Positions 25,499 through 34,685 of a DNA stretch of 64,000 nucleotides are shown here, in pieces. The stretch comes from Luteimonas cucumeris (GTDB taxonomy: Bacteria > Pseudomonadota > Gammaproteobacteria > Xanthomonadales > Xanthomonadaceae). The stretch covers positions 620,001-684,000 of the forward strand of contig NZ_VLKN01000001.1 in NCBI RefSeq assembly GCF_007830035.1, read 5' to 3'. Every line of letters starts with the position of its first letter. Position 1 is the stretch's first letter. Under the pieces are notes generated by a model. The model saw nothing but the letters and a program-made list of their open reading frames with translations, did no database searches and was not told the DNA's origin. Position numbers and translations under genes: made by a program.

Positions 25499-26884
25499 GT
25501 GAATCCTCCCGCTCATCTGCAACGCCTTGGCCGATTCCGCGCCGCGCTGGCCGCCTCGCCGCCGCTGTGGTGGGCGCTGCTGTATTTCTTCAGCCTGTTG
25601 TGCGGTTACTACGTGCTGCGGCCAGTGCGCGATGCGATGGCCGCGTCGGCCGATGTCAGTGCGGTGTTCCCGCAGGCCTGGATCGCCTGGGCGCGGGGCG
25701 CGGGATTCGAGCTGAAGGATTTCACCCTGCAGCTGCTGTTCACCGGGACCTTCGTGGTGATGCTGCTGCTGCAGCCGGTGTACGGCGCGCTGGTGGCGCG
25801 ATTCCCGCGACGGGTGTTCCTGCCGGTCGTGTACCTGTTCTTCATCGCCTGCCTGATCGGTTTCTGGTGGGCATTCGACCGCAACGCCTCCGGTCGCGGC
25901 GCGCTGTTCTTCATCTGGGTGGCGGTATTCAACCTGTTCGCGGTCACCGTGTTCTGGAGCTTCATGGCCGACGTGTTCGACAACGAGCACGCCAAGCAGG
26001 TTTACGGCTATATCGGCGCCGGCGGCACGATCGGCGCGCTGGTGGGCCCGATGATCACCCGCTATCTGGTCGGACCACTGGGCGTGGCCAACCTGCTGCT
26101 GGTGTCGGTCGGATTCCTGGCGCTGTGCCTGCTGTGCATCCTCAAGTTGCGTCCGTGGGCGATGCGCCGCGAGCGCGAGCACGGCGAGGTCAGCGGCGAG
26201 CAGGCGATGGGCGGTTCGATCATCGCCGGGCTGAAGCTGGTCTGGCAGAAACCGTTGCTGCGCGCGCTGGCGATGCTGATGTTCTTCGGCGTCGGCGTCG
26301 GCACGCTGCTGTACAACGAGCAGGCGGCGATCGCGCGCCAGTTCTATCCCGGTGCCGAGGCCAGCACGCGGTACTTCTCGACCATCGACTGGGCGGTGAA
26401 CACGCTCACCATCCTGATCCAGCTGTTCCTGACCCGCTGGCTGCTGCGTCGCTACGGCGTTGCGCCGACCCTGATGATCCCGGCGATCGCGATCCTGGTC
26501 GGCTATTGCCTGCTGGCGCTGTCGCCGCTGCCGCTGCTGGTGGCGATGGTGCAGGTCGCGACGCGCGCCGGCGAATTCTCGCTGGCCAAGCCCGGCCGCG
26601 AGACGCTGTACACGCGCGTGGACCGCGAGTCGCGCTACAAGGCCAAGGCGGTGGTCGACACGGTGGTCTACCGCGCTGGCGACCTGAGCTTCGTCTGGCT
26701 GCACAAGGGGCTGGCCGCGTTCGGCTCCAGCGTCGTGTTCACCGCGGGCATCGGCGTGGCGCTGGGGTTCCTGTTCGGCGCGTGGCGGGTGATCCGGGCG
26801 CAGCGTGCACTGCCGGACGAGGGTGCGCCCGGAGACCACCCAACTACACAGCCGCCGATTCCTCGTCGGGCGCAGCGTGCGTGA
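25499..26884 (+). CDS. NTP/NDP-exchange (NTT)-like or MFS inner-membrane transporter
   Basis: 461 residues with about 12 hydrophobic helices. The first helix carries FFSLLCGYYVLRPVRDAMA, a spelling typical of bacterial ADP/ATP-carrier-like (NTT/TIGR00769) proteins, and helix 5-6 VYGYIGAGGTIGALVGP. Free-living Xanthomonadales have such genes, usually of unknown substrate, and ATP uptake should not be assumed. The GTG at 25499 is preferred; an ATG at 25403 would add 32 residues with no membrane character. Divergent from the GMC gene. Confidence 0.82.
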   Translation: MNPPAHLQRLGRFRAALAASPPLWWALLYFFSLLCGYYVLRPVRDAMAASADVSAVFPQAWIAWARGAGFELKDFTLQLLFTGTFVVMLLLQPVYGALVARFPRRVFLPVVYLFFIACLIGFWWAFDRNASGRGALFFIWVAVFNLFAVTVFWSFMADVFDNEHAKQVYGYIGAGGTIGALVGPMITRYLVGPLGVANLLLVSVGFLALCLLCILKLRPWAMRREREHGEVSGEQAMGGSIIAGLKLVWQKPLLRALAMLMFFGVGVGTLLYNEQAAIARQFYPGAEASTRYFSTIDWAVNTLTILIQLFLTRWLLRRYGVAPTLMIPAIAILVGYCLLALSPLPLLVAMVQVATRAGEFSLAKPGRETLYTRVDRESRYKAKAVVDTVVYRAGDLSFVWLHKGLAAFGSSVVFTAGIGVALGFLFGAWRVIRAQRALPDEGAPGDHPTTQPPIPRRAQRA

Positions 26885-26942
26885 TTCATGTTTTACTGGC
26901 CGCGATCGTGTGCACAGCGCACGCTACCTTGCGTGGTGCGCG

Positions 26943-27413
26943 TTACGCGCGGCGCGGCGAGACCCACATCGCGATGCGCGCGCGAAACACCGGCTCGCCA
27001 CCGGGGTCCACCACTGTCACTTCCACCGGCAGGTCGTAGCCTTCGTCGGCGGCGACGATCGGCTGCAGTGGCAGCGCGGTCGCGTGCATCGTGCCGACCG
27101 CTTTCTTCAGGTATTCGACGGTCATGCCCTTGGGTATCCAGCGCATCGAAGGCGGCAGGCTGGCGTCGGTCATCAGGCCGGCGCTCAGTTCGGCCAGGTT
27201 GCATAGCGCGATCGCGTGGACGGTGCCGAGATGGTTGCTCACCTTGCGTCGATGGCGAATGGTCGCCACGCAACGGTTGGCTTCCAATGTCTCGATGCTC
27301 GGTGTGATGCTGGCGAAGTAGGGCGCCTTGAAGCAGACCGCGCGCGAGAACAACCAGTGGCCCGCGGGCCAGCGGGTGATGCGGCGGTAAAGCGACAGTA
27401 CGTTGGCGGCCAT
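26943..27413 (-). CDS. Hotdog-fold protein, DUF4442 thioesterase-like
   Basis: 156 residues. The segment VSNHLGTVHAIALCNLAELS has the conserved H-x-G-T-x-H-A-x-A-x-x-N helix of DUF4442/YiiD-type hotdog proteins, with the helix-strand pattern following. Probably acts on acyl-CoA or acyl-ACP thioesters. Same strand as and downstream of fadE, but separated from it by a 67-base palindrome, so the two may be only partly coupled. Confidence 0.85.
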   Translation of the reverse strand: MAANVLSLYRRITRWPAGHWLFSRAVCFKAPYFASITPSIETLEANRCVATIRHRRKVSNHLGTVHAIALCNLAELSAGLMTDASLPPSMRWIPKGMTVEYLKKAVGTMHATALPLQPIVAADEGYDLPVEVTVVDPGGEPVFRARIAMWVSPRRA

Positions 27414-27443
27414 CAGCCGGGCTCTCTTTTCAAAGATACGGCA

Positions 27444-27510
27444 CTTGCCCGCGGGAAGGCTTCAGCCCGACGTTTCACTGGAAAACGACGGCTGAAGATT
27501 TTCCCGCAAG
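27444..27510. repeat. 67-base imperfect palindrome between fadE and the thioesterase gene
   Basis: Left arm CTTGCCCGCGGGAAGGCTTC and AGCCCGACGTTT pairs with AAAACGACGGCTGAAG and TTTTCCCGCAAG. On the minus-strand mRNA it would form a long hairpin immediately after the fadE stop (17 bases away). Either a MITE-like repeat or an attenuator. Confidence 0.65.
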
Positions 27511-27526
27511 GGATTCCATGGAGTTC

Positions 27527-29998
27527 TCAAGCGGCTTCGCGCGATGACTGCGAAACGGCTGGCGGATGCGATTCCGCGCGCAGTTCCCAGGACTCGAAGT
27601 CGTCGACCGAAATCGCGTCGATCGTGATCCGACGCAGTTCTTCCAGCTGCGCGCGTTCCTCGTCGGTGATCCAGCCTTCCTTGACGCCTTCGTCGAGCTG
27701 CGCCTCGAAGGTCAGCGCCTCGATGTCGCTGTTCTTCAACGCCTTGAGGAACTTGCGCTCGACCGGCTCGGCCAGGATCACCTTGGGCAGGTAGCTGTCG
27801 ACGCGGCCAGCCGGGTTGTTCTCGCACGGCGTGGTGAACACGCCGTCGGCGAGGCGGTTGCGCGCCTCGTTGGGCGACATCAGCAATGCGGCGACCTTGT
27901 GGCCGAGACGATCGCTCGGGTATTGCGCGCGGCGGCCGATCGGGAATACCAGCGCCCACAGCAGCCAGCCGACCGGGCGGAACGGGAAGTTGCGCAGCGC
28001 GCCCGACAGCGCCTTCTCGATCTTGAAGGTGGCGTGGTGGATCGACCATGCCAGCAGCGGCTGGTCGGTGACCGGACGGCCCTCGTCCTCGTAGCGCTTG
28101 AGCAGCGCGCTGGCGATGTAGAGGTTGCTGAGCACGTCGCCGAGGCGGCCGGACAGCGATTCCTTGAACTTGAGCTTGCCGCCGAGCAGCAGCATCGACG
28201 TATCCGCGCACAGCGCCAGCGCCGCCGAGTAGCGGTTGAGCTTGCGGTAATAGCGACGCGTGTAGGCGTCGCCGGGCGCCTTGCCGAATTTCGCCATGGT
28301 CAGGCCGAACCAGAACGAGCGCACCGCATTGGAGATGGCGAAGCCGATGTGGCCGAACAGGTTGCGGTCGAACTCGCGCAGCCGCTCGTCCGGATCGGAC
28401 AGTGTCGTCGCCTTCATTTCCTTCAGCACCCACGGATGGCACAGGATCGCGCCCTGGCCGAAGATCATCAGCGAGCGGGTCATGATGTTGGCACCTTCGA
28501 CCGTGATCGCGATCGGCGAGGCCTGCCACGCGCGCCCGAGGTAGTTCTTCGGGCCCAGGATGATGCCCTTGCCGCCATGGATGTCCATCGCGTCCTGGCA
28601 GACCTGGCGGCCCATCTCAGTGCAGTGGTACTTGGAGATGGTCGACGGCACCGCCGGCAGTTCGCCACGCGCGACTGCCGCGGCCGACGCTTCCGACAAG
28701 GCGCTGATCGTGTAGGCGTTGCCACCGATGCGGGCAAGCGCTTCCTCGACGCCCTCGAAGCGGCCGACCGACAGTCCGAACTGCTTGCGGATGCGGGCAT
28801 AGGCGCCGGTCACCACCGCCGCGATCTTGGAGCCGCCGCTGGCGGTGGAGGGCAGGGTGATCGAGCGGCCGATCGACAGGCATTCGACCAGCATCTGCCA
28901 GCCCTTGCCGGCATAGGCTTCGCCGCCGATCAGCTGGCTCAGCGGAATGAACACGTCCTTGCCGCGGATCGGGCCATTCTGGAATGGGCTGTTGAGCGGG
29001 AAATGACGGCGCCCGACCTCGACGCCGGCGGTGTCGCGCGGCAGCAGCGCCAGGGTGATGCCGACGTCGCGCTGGTCGCCGATCAGCCCTTCCGGATCGT
29101 ACATGCGGAACGCGAGGCCGATCAGGGAAGCGACCGGCGCCAGGGTGATGTAGCGCTTGTCGAACGTCAGCTTGACGCCGACCACGCGCGCGCCGTTCCA
29201 CTCGCCGGTGGTAACGATGCCGAAATCGGGGATGGAAGTCGCATCGGAACCGGCCCATGGCCCGGTCAGGCCGAAGCAGGGCACCTCGCGGCCATCGGCC
29301 AGGCGCGGCAAGTAGTGGCTCTTCTGTTCGTCGGTGCCGTAATGCATCAGCAGTTCGGCCGGGCCCAGCGAATTGGGTACGCCGACCGTCGAACTGACCA
29401 CGCTGGACACCGACGCCAGCTTCTGGATCACCTTGTGGTTGGCCAGCGCCGAGAAACCCAGGCCGCCGTATTCCTTCGGGATGTTGAGGCCGAAGAATTT
29501 GTTCTGCTTGATGTAGTCCCACATCTCCGGCGGCAGGTCGGCATGGACGTGGGTGATTTCCCAATCGTTGGTCATGCGGCACAACTCTTCGACCGGACCA
29601 TCGAGGAAAGCCTGTTCCTCCGCAGTCAGGGTTGGCCTGGGTTGCGACAGCAGCGCGTTCCAGTCCGGCTTGCCGGAAAACAGTTCCCCTTCGAAGCCGA
29701 CCGTGCCGGCTTCCAGCGCCACGCGCTCGGTTTCCGACAGCGGCGGCAGGATCTTCGTGTAGAAGCCGAGCAGCGGCTTGGTGATGTACGGCAGCCGGAT
29801 CTGCGGCAGCAGCAACGGCACCGCGATCAGCGCCGTGACCAGGCCGGCTATCAATGTGGCGCCGCCGCTGGCGCCGAGCAGCCAGCAGGCCAACAGCACG
29901 GTGGCCGTCAGCGCCGCCCAGACCGGAAGTCGCAGCCGGTGGTAGGCCGCGATGGCACCTACGAGCAGGAATGCGAGGAAAGGAATCACAACGCTCAT
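27527..29998 (-). CDS. fadE: Acyl-CoA dehydrogenase FadE
   Basis: 823 residues, close to E. coli FadE. Catalyses the first, FAD-dependent step of fatty-acid beta-oxidation. Two N-terminal transmembrane helices (about 3-65) anchor it; the dehydrogenase core follows with FFGLNIPKEYGGLGFSALAN, FGLTGPWAGSDATSIPDFG, the FAD-contact segment SIGRSITLPSTASGG and DIHGGKGIILGPKNYLGRAW. A C-terminal helical domain is unique to the FadE branch. Divergent TetR gene at 30194 and shared palindromes suggest fatty-acid-responsive control. Start at ATG 29998 (SVVIPFLAFLL) rather than 30046. Confidence 0.95.
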   Translation of the reverse strand: MSVVIPFLAFLLVGAIAAYHRLRLPVWAALTATVLLACWLLGASGGATLIAGLVTALIAVPLLLPQIRLPYITKPLLGFYTKILPPLSETERVALEAGTVGFEGELFSGKPDWNALLSQPRPTLTAEEQAFLDGPVEELCRMTNDWEITHVHADLPPEMWDYIKQNKFFGLNIPKEYGGLGFSALANHKVIQKLASVSSVVSSTVGVPNSLGPAELLMHYGTDEQKSHYLPRLADGREVPCFGLTGPWAGSDATSIPDFGIVTTGEWNGARVVGVKLTFDKRYITLAPVASLIGLAFRMYDPEGLIGDQRDVGITLALLPRDTAGVEVGRRHFPLNSPFQNGPIRGKDVFIPLSQLIGGEAYAGKGWQMLVECLSIGRSITLPSTASGGSKIAAVVTGAYARIRKQFGLSVGRFEGVEEALARIGGNAYTISALSEASAAAVARGELPAVPSTISKYHCTEMGRQVCQDAMDIHGGKGIILGPKNYLGRAWQASPIAITVEGANIMTRSLMIFGQGAILCHPWVLKEMKATTLSDPDERLREFDRNLFGHIGFAISNAVRSFWFGLTMAKFGKAPGDAYTRRYYRKLNRYSAALALCADTSMLLLGGKLKFKESLSGRLGDVLSNLYIASALLKRYEDEGRPVTDQPLLAWSIHHATFKIEKALSGALRNFPFRPVGWLLWALVFPIGRRAQYPSDRLGHKVAALLMSPNEARNRLADGVFTTPCENNPAGRVDSYLPKVILAEPVERKFLKALKNSDIEALTFEAQLDEGVKEGWITDEERAQLEELRRITIDAISVDDFESWELRAESHPPAVSQSSREAA

Positions 29999-30079
29999 GG
30001 CTATGCTCCGGCGAGCCCACGGGCCCGGGCTAAGGTGGGACAGCAACCGTGAGGGTCGTGTGCGGCCTTCACGGCTTTA

Positions 30080-30097
30080 CCATACGCATAAGTATGG
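30080..30097. promoter_or_regulatory. Candidate TetR operator 1 (fadE side)
   Basis: Palindrome CCATAC-GCATAA-GTATGG in the 195-base region between fadE and the divergent TetR gene, sharing GTATGGATAC with the second site. It lies about 80 bases upstream of the fadE ATG. Confidence 0.55.
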
Positions 30098-30169
30098 ATA
30101 CTATGCCGGCCTGCGTCAACGCAGCGCTCAGCGCAGCTTGTCGCGCAATGTTCGATACTGTCCCAGACC

Positions 30170-30184
30170 TTATCGTATGGATAC
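30170..30184. promoter_or_regulatory. Candidate TetR operator 2 (tetR side)
   Basis: The GTATGGATAC block (30174-30183) recurs 82 bases from the first, inside the small palindrome TATC-GTATG-GATA, 11 bases before the TetR start. This suits autoregulation by blocking initiation. Confidence 0.5.
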
Positions 30185-30193
30185 ACTGCCTCC

Positions 30194-30787
30194 ATGACCC
30201 TGCCGGCCGTCAAATCCGAACGCAGCGGCCGCCTCAGCGCTGAAGACTGGGCCCAGGCGGCCCTGGACCTGATCGCCGAGCAGGGCGTGGCCGCAGTCGC
30301 GGTCGAGCCGCTGGCGCGCCGGCTGGGCGTGACCAAGGGCAGCTTCTACTGGCATTTCCCTTCCCGTGACGCCCTGCTGGCCGCGGCCCTGGAGCGCTGG
30401 GAGCACGTCGAGCAGGAACTCGTGTTCGGCAAGCTGGAAGCGGTACCCGATCCGCGCGCCCGGCTGCGCGCGCTGTTCCAGATGGTGTCGCACGAGGTGC
30501 AGTCGCACATCGTCTACAGCGAACTGCTCAAGGCACTGGATCATCCAACCGTGCAACCGGTGATCGGCCGCGTCTCGCAGCGCCGCCTCGAGTACCTGAC
30601 CGCGTCGTTCCGCCAGGCCGGCCTGAGCCGCACCGACGCCCAGCATCGCGCCCGCCTGGCCTATGCCGCCTACGTCGGTTTCCTGCAGCTCAACCTGCAG
30701 TTGCAACTGCAACAGCCGAAACTGCACCACGATGAGTTCGAGGCCTATGTCGAACACATGATGGCGACGCTCATCCCGCAGGCATGA
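30194..30787 (+). CDS. TetR family transcriptional regulator
   Basis: 197 residues. HTH at the N-terminus (about 15-60; WAQAALDLIAEQGVAAVAVE, LARRLGVTKGSFYWHFPSRD), followed by an all-helical ligand domain rich in Leu/Gln (LQLNLQLQLQQPKLH). Divergent from fadE and likely a repressor of fatty-acid oxidation with an acyl-CoA or fatty-acid ligand, by analogy with FadR/PsrA-type TetR proteins; inference from position and operators. Confidence 0.93.
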   Translation: MTLPAVKSERSGRLSAEDWAQAALDLIAEQGVAAVAVEPLARRLGVTKGSFYWHFPSRDALLAAALERWEHVEQELVFGKLEAVPDPRARLRALFQMVSHEVQSHIVYSELLKALDHPTVQPVIGRVSQRRLEYLTASFRQAGLSRTDAQHRARLAYAAYVGFLQLNLQLQLQQPKLHHDEFEAYVEHMMATLIPQA

Positions 30788-30799
30788 ACGCCTCGCGTC

Positions 30800-30940
30800 C
30801 GACTGACAGCCTTGTAGAGCGGAGCTTGCTCCGCTGCTCTGGCTTTGCCTTCTCTCCCGCCAACGGCGGGGAGAAGGTGCCGAAGGCGGATGAGGGGGCT
30901 TTGGCTTTTGCCCTCCGCGCAGAGGCAGAAGCCGCCGAGC
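30800..30940. repeat. Repetitive, gene-free leader region of pckG
   Basis: Contains GTAGAGCGGAGCTTGCTCCG (palindrome, similar to blocks at about 22.0, 17.86 and 58.6 kb) and a CTCTCCCGCCAACGGCGGGG unit ahead of GAAGGTGCCGAAGGCGGATG, the spelling of a dispersed repeat. Replaces the usual promoter-containing spacer between the TetR gene and pckG. Confidence 0.55.
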
Positions 30941-31016
30941 CGGCCCAACTCCACAAAGCGGCCCACCGGGCCGCGCGAAAACCTATTCCCTGTAACAGGC
31001 CTTAAGGAGCACAACC

Positions 31017-32816
31017 ATGAGCGCAGCCATCGACTATCCAGACACCAGGATCGGCGGGTCGGAAACGAAGGGCAGCCAGCTGGATGCGCTGAACCAGTGG
31101 GTGCTGCAGGTCGCGCAGCTGACCGAGCCGGCCGCCATCCACTGGTGCGATGGCAGCGACAGCGAATACGCAGCACTCCTCGAGACCATGCAAGCCGACG
31201 GCAGCTTGCTGCCGCTGAATACGGACACGCATCCGAACAGCTGGCTGCATCGTTCCGATCCCGACGACGTCGCGCGCGTCGAACACCTCACCTTCGTCTG
31301 TACCTCGGACCGCGACGATGCCGGCCCCAACAACCACTGGATGGCGCCGGCGGAGGCGCACGCGAAGATCGATGCGCTGTTCGCCGGCTGCATGCGCGGC
31401 CGCACGATGTACGTGATCCCCTATTGCATGGGCCCGATCGACTCGCCGCTGGCGCGTTGCGGCGTCGAGATCACCGACTCGCCTTACGTCGTTGCCAACA
31501 TGCGGATCATGACCCGCATGGGCGCGGCGGCCTTGGCGCGCATCGAGCGCGAGGGCGCGTTCGTGAAGGGACTGCATTCGATCGGCGAACTCGATCCGGA
31601 GCGCCGCTTCATCATGCATTTTCCCGAGGAGCTGACGATCAAGTCGTATGGTTCCGGTTATGGCGGCAATGCGCTGCTGGGCAAGAAGTGCCATGCGCTG
31701 CGCATCGCCTCGTACCAGGCGCGCCAGGAAGGCTGGCTGGCCGAGCACATGTTGATCGTCGGCATCGAAAACCCGCAGGGCGAAACGCATTACATCGCCG
31801 CGGCGTTTCCGTCGGCCTGTGGCAAGACCAACCTGGCCATGCTGATCCCACCAGAGAGCTATCGCGAAGCCGGCTGGAAGGTGTGGACCGTCGGCGACGA
31901 CATCTGCTGGATGCGACCGGGCGCCGACGGCCGGCTGTATGCCATCAATCCGGAGGCCGGATTCTTCGGCGTGGCGCCGGGCACCAGTGCCAGATCCAAT
32001 CCCAACGCACTGGCCTCGATCCAGCGCGACACGATCTTCACCAATGTCGCCACCACCGCCGACAACCAGCCGTGGTGGGAGGGCCTCGACGAGCGGACGC
32101 CGGTGAAGGATTGGCGCGGTCGCGACCATGATCCGGCCAAGGGTCCGGCCGCGCATCCCAACTCGCGCTTCACCGTCAGCGCCAGGCAGTGCCCGTCGTA
32201 TTCGCCGCATGCCGAGGATCCGCAGGGCGTGCCGATCAGCGCGATTGTCTTCGGCGGCCGTCGCGCATCACTGGTGCCGCTGGTGTTCGAGGCCCGCGAC
32301 TGGACCCACGGCGTCCTGGTCGGCGCCTCCATGGGCTCGGAAACCACCGCCGCGGCCACTGGCGCGGTCGGCGTCATGCGTCGCGACCCCATGGCGATGA
32401 AGCCGTTCTGCGGCTACAACTTCGCCGACTATTTCGCCCACTGGCTGTCGTTCGACAAACCAGGCGCGAACCTGCCGAAGATCTTCCACGTCAACTGGTT
32501 CCGCAAGGGCGACGACGGCAAGTTCCTGTGGCCCGGCTTCGGCGACAACCTGCGCGTGCTCGAATGGATGATCGGCCGCGTCAAGGGAGAAGCCGAAGCC
32601 GTCGACACTCCGATCGGTGCCCTGCCTCGTGCGGCGGACCTCAACCTCGAAAACGTATCACTGAGCCCGGAAGCCCGGGAGAAGCTGTTTGGCTTCGACC
32701 GTGATGGCTGGCGTGCCGAGTTCGAGGGAATCGCAGCTTACCTAGGTGAGTTCGGTGGGCGGATGGCACCGACGCTGCCGGCGGAGCAGAAGCGGATTGC
32801 GACGACCTTGCAGTAG
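31017..32816 (+). CDS. pckG: Phosphoenolpyruvate carboxykinase (GTP)
   Basis: 599 residues, normal for the GTP-dependent enzyme. Converts oxaloacetate to PEP, the first committed gluconeogenic step. P-loop FPSACGKTNLAMLIPP with the hyperreactive Cys at about 268, WTVGDDICWMRPGADGRLYA, PEAGFFGVAPGTS (kinase-2 region) and GASMGSETTAA are all present. Good ribosome site AAGGAG at 31004. A small palindrome CCTGTAACAGG lies at 30989-30999, 17 bases upstream, a possible operator. Co-occurrence with fadE nearby fits growth on fatty acids, but no operon. Confidence 0.97.
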   Translation: MSAAIDYPDTRIGGSETKGSQLDALNQWVLQVAQLTEPAAIHWCDGSDSEYAALLETMQADGSLLPLNTDTHPNSWLHRSDPDDVARVEHLTFVCTSDRDDAGPNNHWMAPAEAHAKIDALFAGCMRGRTMYVIPYCMGPIDSPLARCGVEITDSPYVVANMRIMTRMGAAALARIEREGAFVKGLHSIGELDPERRFIMHFPEELTIKSYGSGYGGNALLGKKCHALRIASYQARQEGWLAEHMLIVGIENPQGETHYIAAAFPSACGKTNLAMLIPPESYREAGWKVWTVGDDICWMRPGADGRLYAINPEAGFFGVAPGTSARSNPNALASIQRDTIFTNVATTADNQPWWEGLDERTPVKDWRGRDHDPAKGPAAHPNSRFTVSARQCPSYSPHAEDPQGVPISAIVFGGRRASLVPLVFEARDWTHGVLVGASMGSETTAAATGAVGVMRRDPMAMKPFCGYNFADYFAHWLSFDKPGANLPKIFHVNWFRKGDDGKFLWPGFGDNLRVLEWMIGRVKGEAEAVDTPIGALPRAADLNLENVSLSPEAREKLFGFDRDGWRAEFEGIAAYLGEFGGRMAPTLPAEQKRIATTLQ

Positions 32817-32959
32817 GCGGGGGTAATGCGGCCCGATCGGTCTTATTTTCATCGGATGATCGATCGACACTTCAAGGCTGCGTGCAAACATGGAGCGGGC
32901 GGGTCGCGTCGTACATCTATCTGCCTTCCTCGTTCTGGGGAGGGTTAGAATCCCATAAC

Positions 32960-34525
32960 ATGCTCACTTCAGCCCATGCATCCGCACTTCAACGTGCCGA
33001 ATACCTGCTTAACCAACGCGACCTTGTCGCTGCTCGTTTAGCCTATGAATCGCTGCTGGTTTGCCATGAGTTGGCGGCACTGGCACACCTGCGGCTGTCA
33101 CTGATTGCCTCCGCCACACAGCGTTACCGTGACAGCGTCGACCATGCTGTCAGTGCTTATGACGCACGCATGCCCGATGCTGATCTACTGGAGATGATAT
33201 GCAAGCGATTGATGACCGTTGGTGAGATGAAACTCGCGATCGCTTGTGCTCAGGAGCCAGCGCTGTTGCAAACCAAGTCGCCGGCAAAAACCGCAGAAAT
33301 TGGCAAGCTGATGAGTGATGCTTTCCAGCCGGAGCTGGCACTGCGTTTGTTGGAGATGTCAAGAGCGAATGGTCTGGATACACCAGCCGTACGTTATTTG
33401 ATCGGTCTATCCCAGATGTACGCTGGAAGTCTCGAGGCGGCGGAGTCTGAGCTTGAAAGCTGTTTGCAAGCCGATCCCGATTTTGCGCCCGCGTACTGGG
33501 CTGTGTCCAAGCTGGGCCGGCAAGGATCGGGCAATCATCACGTCGAACGTCTGCGTGCAGCCATCGCCCGCTGTAGTTCGGGCCGTGCCGCCGATCTGCC
33601 GTTGTTGTATTACTCCTTGTTCAAGGAGCTAGATGGCCTGGGCGACACGAGGCAAGCATGGCTGGCTTTGTCGGAGGGAATGCACCTTCGTCGGAAGCTG
33701 GTGCGCTATGACGCTGATGTCGAACAACGATTATTCGTTCACCTCAGCGGGTTGTCGCGATCACTCCCCTCCGACCCACCGCCTCACGAAGGTGCCGTGC
33801 CAATTTTCATCATTGGCATGCCACGTTCAGGGACTACCTTGCTCGAACGCATTCTTGGCGGCCATCCCGATATTGCGGATGCTGGTGAGCTCCACGACTT
33901 GGTGTGGCAGCTGAGGTGGATATGCGACAAGGCAGGTGCCCCATTTCTGGACCAGGCGCTCGCCGAGCGTGCAGAGGATATCGATTGGCCGCAATTGGGG
34001 CGTCGCTATCTGGCGCATACGCAATGGCGTGCGCGAGGGCGAGCCTTCTATACGGACAAGATGCCGGCGAATTTCATCAATGTTTCGTATGTTCTGCGCG
34101 CGATACCTAACGCGCGGATCCTGCACATGATCCGCGATCCCATGGACACCTGCTTCTCGAACCTGAAGGAACTGTTTGCCGGCCCATATCCGCACAGTTA
34201 TGACATGCTGGAGATGGCCGATCATTATCGCCATTACCGACGTTTGATGGCGCATTGGCATGCATTGTTCCCGGGGCGGATCCTCGACGTGCAATATGCC
34301 GATCTGGCGGCCGACCCTGAACGAATCGGCCGGGAAGTCATTGCATTTTGTGGCCTTTCTTGGAACGAGGGTATGGCGGCCATTGAGAAACGAACCGACG
34401 TGACGACCACAGCGAGTGCGATGCAGGTGCGGGAGCCGATTCATACACGTTTTGTCGGCCAATGGTACCGGTATGCGGAGTACTTGGAACCGATGCGTGA
34501 ACGCCTTGGAGCTATGGATCAGTAG
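32960..34525 (+). CDS. TPR-containing sulfotransferase 1 (Sulfotransfer_3/TPST-like)
   Basis: 521 residues. N-terminal helical TPR-like repeats (about 5-265) and a C-terminal PAPS-dependent sulfotransferase domain. The 5'-phosphosulfate loop is FIIGMPRSGTTLLERIL (PRSGTT at about 288-293); the 3'-phosphate motif is MIRDPMDTCFSNLKELF, and the late TTTASAMQVREPIH segment is also conserved in the two paralogues at 47.7 and 49.4 kb. Resembles tyrosylprotein sulfotransferases and RaxST more than carbohydrate ones; substrate unknown. GC is visibly lower than in pckG next door. The ATG at 32960 is preferred to 32882. Confidence 0.87.
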   Translation: MLTSAHASALQRAEYLLNQRDLVAARLAYESLLVCHELAALAHLRLSLIASATQRYRDSVDHAVSAYDARMPDADLLEMICKRLMTVGEMKLAIACAQEPALLQTKSPAKTAEIGKLMSDAFQPELALRLLEMSRANGLDTPAVRYLIGLSQMYAGSLEAAESELESCLQADPDFAPAYWAVSKLGRQGSGNHHVERLRAAIARCSSGRAADLPLLYYSLFKELDGLGDTRQAWLALSEGMHLRRKLVRYDADVEQRLFVHLSGLSRSLPSDPPPHEGAVPIFIIGMPRSGTTLLERILGGHPDIADAGELHDLVWQLRWICDKAGAPFLDQALAERAEDIDWPQLGRRYLAHTQWRARGRAFYTDKMPANFINVSYVLRAIPNARILHMIRDPMDTCFSNLKELFAGPYPHSYDMLEMADHYRHYRRLMAHWHALFPGRILDVQYADLAADPERIGREVIAFCGLSWNEGMAAIEKRTDVTTTASAMQVREPIHTRFVGQWYRYAEYLEPMRERLGAMDQ

Positions 34526-34605
34526 CCGATGTTGTTGACCCAGATTGCGCTACATGCGGCAACTGTGGCTGCATGTGGATGTCATGCAGGTTTCCGAGAC
34601 ATCTC

Positions 34606-34685
34606 AGGAGGACGATATGGAAGGCGCAAACGATGCAGCACATACGCGATGGCGTTTCCGGCATGAGCGATCCACAACAGTTTGA
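34606..34685 (+). other. Short upstream ORF (22 codons) overlapping the TPR-glycosyltransferase start
   Basis: A perfect AGGAGG (34606-34611) is 5 bases before an ATG at 34617, but this frame is not that of the main gene; it ends at TGA 34683-34685. The main gene's ATGs at 34633 and 34663 lie inside it. Translational coupling is possible. No peptide function is claimed. Confidence 0.45.

Noticed and set aside
27566-30052. 828-codon plus-strand frame opposite fadE
   Set aside because: Arg/Gln/His-rich antisense translation with no family match.
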